From a virus: a stretch of 49,896 nucleotides of DNA. Location of the stretch: positions 1 to 49,896 of the IMG/VR virus record IMGVR_UViG_3300046359_000022; one strand, given 5' to 3'. The position numbers and the translations under genes are program-made. Each line of letters starts with the position of its first letter. The first letter of the stretch is position 1. Shown here one piece after another: positions 49,624-49,896 of this stretch. Below the pieces are notes generated by a model. The model was given only the letters and a program-made list of their open reading frames with translations. It was not told the origin of the DNA and did not search any database.

Positions 49624-49896
49624 TTATATTGACAATTCTTTTTCTAAAGATGGGTATCTGTCTATAATACTCTTACATCTTTTAGAGTATTCTTCTAATA
49701 TTTTATTAGCTTTGTCTATCATCTTCTTACTAGACTTTTTATTTGTAAGAACAGTACCGTATCTCTTAAACAATACATCATACGACCTGTAACTATCTCT
49801 AGCTGATGCTTGAAACACCCCATGTTTTAGTATATAATCCATGTCTTCGTCTGTTAGTTTTCTATAGATAGTTTTTCTAGTTGTGTAGCACCTATA
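49624..49896 (-). CDS. Unknown protein, 5'-truncated by the window (at least 90 aa visible)
   Basis: The frame stays open from the Met at 49842 to the window edge (18 further codons, including YRKLTDEDMDYILKHGVF), so the real start is probably outside. The visible part is helical and basic: SYRSYDVLFKRYGTVLTNKK, SSKKMIDKANKILEEYSKRC, ending IDRYPSLEKELSI. No family recognised. It is the gene upstream of erf; a clean promoter between them suggests separate control. Confidence 0.5.
   Translation of the reverse strand, partial: YRCYTTRKTIYRKLTDEDMDYILKHGVFQASARDSYRSYDVLFKRYGTVLTNKKSSKKMIDKANKILEEYSKRCKSIIDRYPSLEKELSI

Noticed and set aside
1-49896. Integrase, excisionase, CRISPR array or insertion sequence
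   Set aside because: No tyrosine or serine recombinase motifs, no evenly spaced short repeats with unique spacers, and no transposase or terminal inverted repeats were noticed.

Overview
The window is a contiguous piece of the genome of a tailed double-stranded DNA phage of a Bacteroidetes host (Flavobacterium-like or Bacteroides-like). The host inference rests on three things seen in the sequence. The DNA is AT-rich. Genes are preceded by A/T-rich leaders without Shine-Dalgarno sequences. Intergenic promoters match the Bacteroidetes -7 element TAnnTTTG (7444, 13529, 16211, 17089 and 26882 on +; 37294, 40787, 48217 and 49592 on -). No integrase, repressor or attachment site is visible, so the phage looks lytic. 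The window cuts a gene at each end.

Bases 1-35497 are all on the + strand and form the virion and lysis half. In order: tail fibres (1-5940, including a 1349-aa fibre with a C-terminal S74 chaperone); a lysis cassette (holin, M15 endolysin, one-piece spanin, 6091-7437); small conserved genes with a GroES-like protein; large terminase, portal, scaffold-like protein and major capsid protein (8828-16058); neck/ring proteins; a 2273-aa tail-tip protein; and internal/ejection proteins up to 1991 aa. Terminase, portal, ring proteins and tail-tip protein look like those of crAss-like (Crassvirales) podoviruses. No virion RNA polymerase or DNA polymerase gene is present in this window.

A two-way terminator at 35505-35533 separates this block from bases 35538-49896, which are all on the - strand. 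This is the replication, recombination and nucleotide half: ERF annealing protein, YqaJ-type exonuclease, SSB-like protein, replication initiator-like protein, a primase-like/RecA-like ATPase fusion, a PD-(D/E)XK nuclease, ThyX, two MazG-like enzymes (one fused to a DnaA-domain-IV-like module), two metallophosphoesterases, a 2-oxoglutarate oxygenase-like protein and many small genes. Most are joined by TAATG or ATGA overlaps. Several genes shorter than 60 codons were found by reading the gaps.

Two things stand out. First, the tail-tip protein carries ten thrombospondin type-1-like repeats, with an eleventh in the next gene, and its expected C-terminal part is a separate gene. Second, 36541-37288 (-) holds no protein gene but a densely structured RNA of about 750 nt with its own promoter. 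It contains a complete tRNA (anticodon CAU), ends in a tRNA-like module, and is a candidate for the GOLLD/ROOL kind of giant phage RNA.
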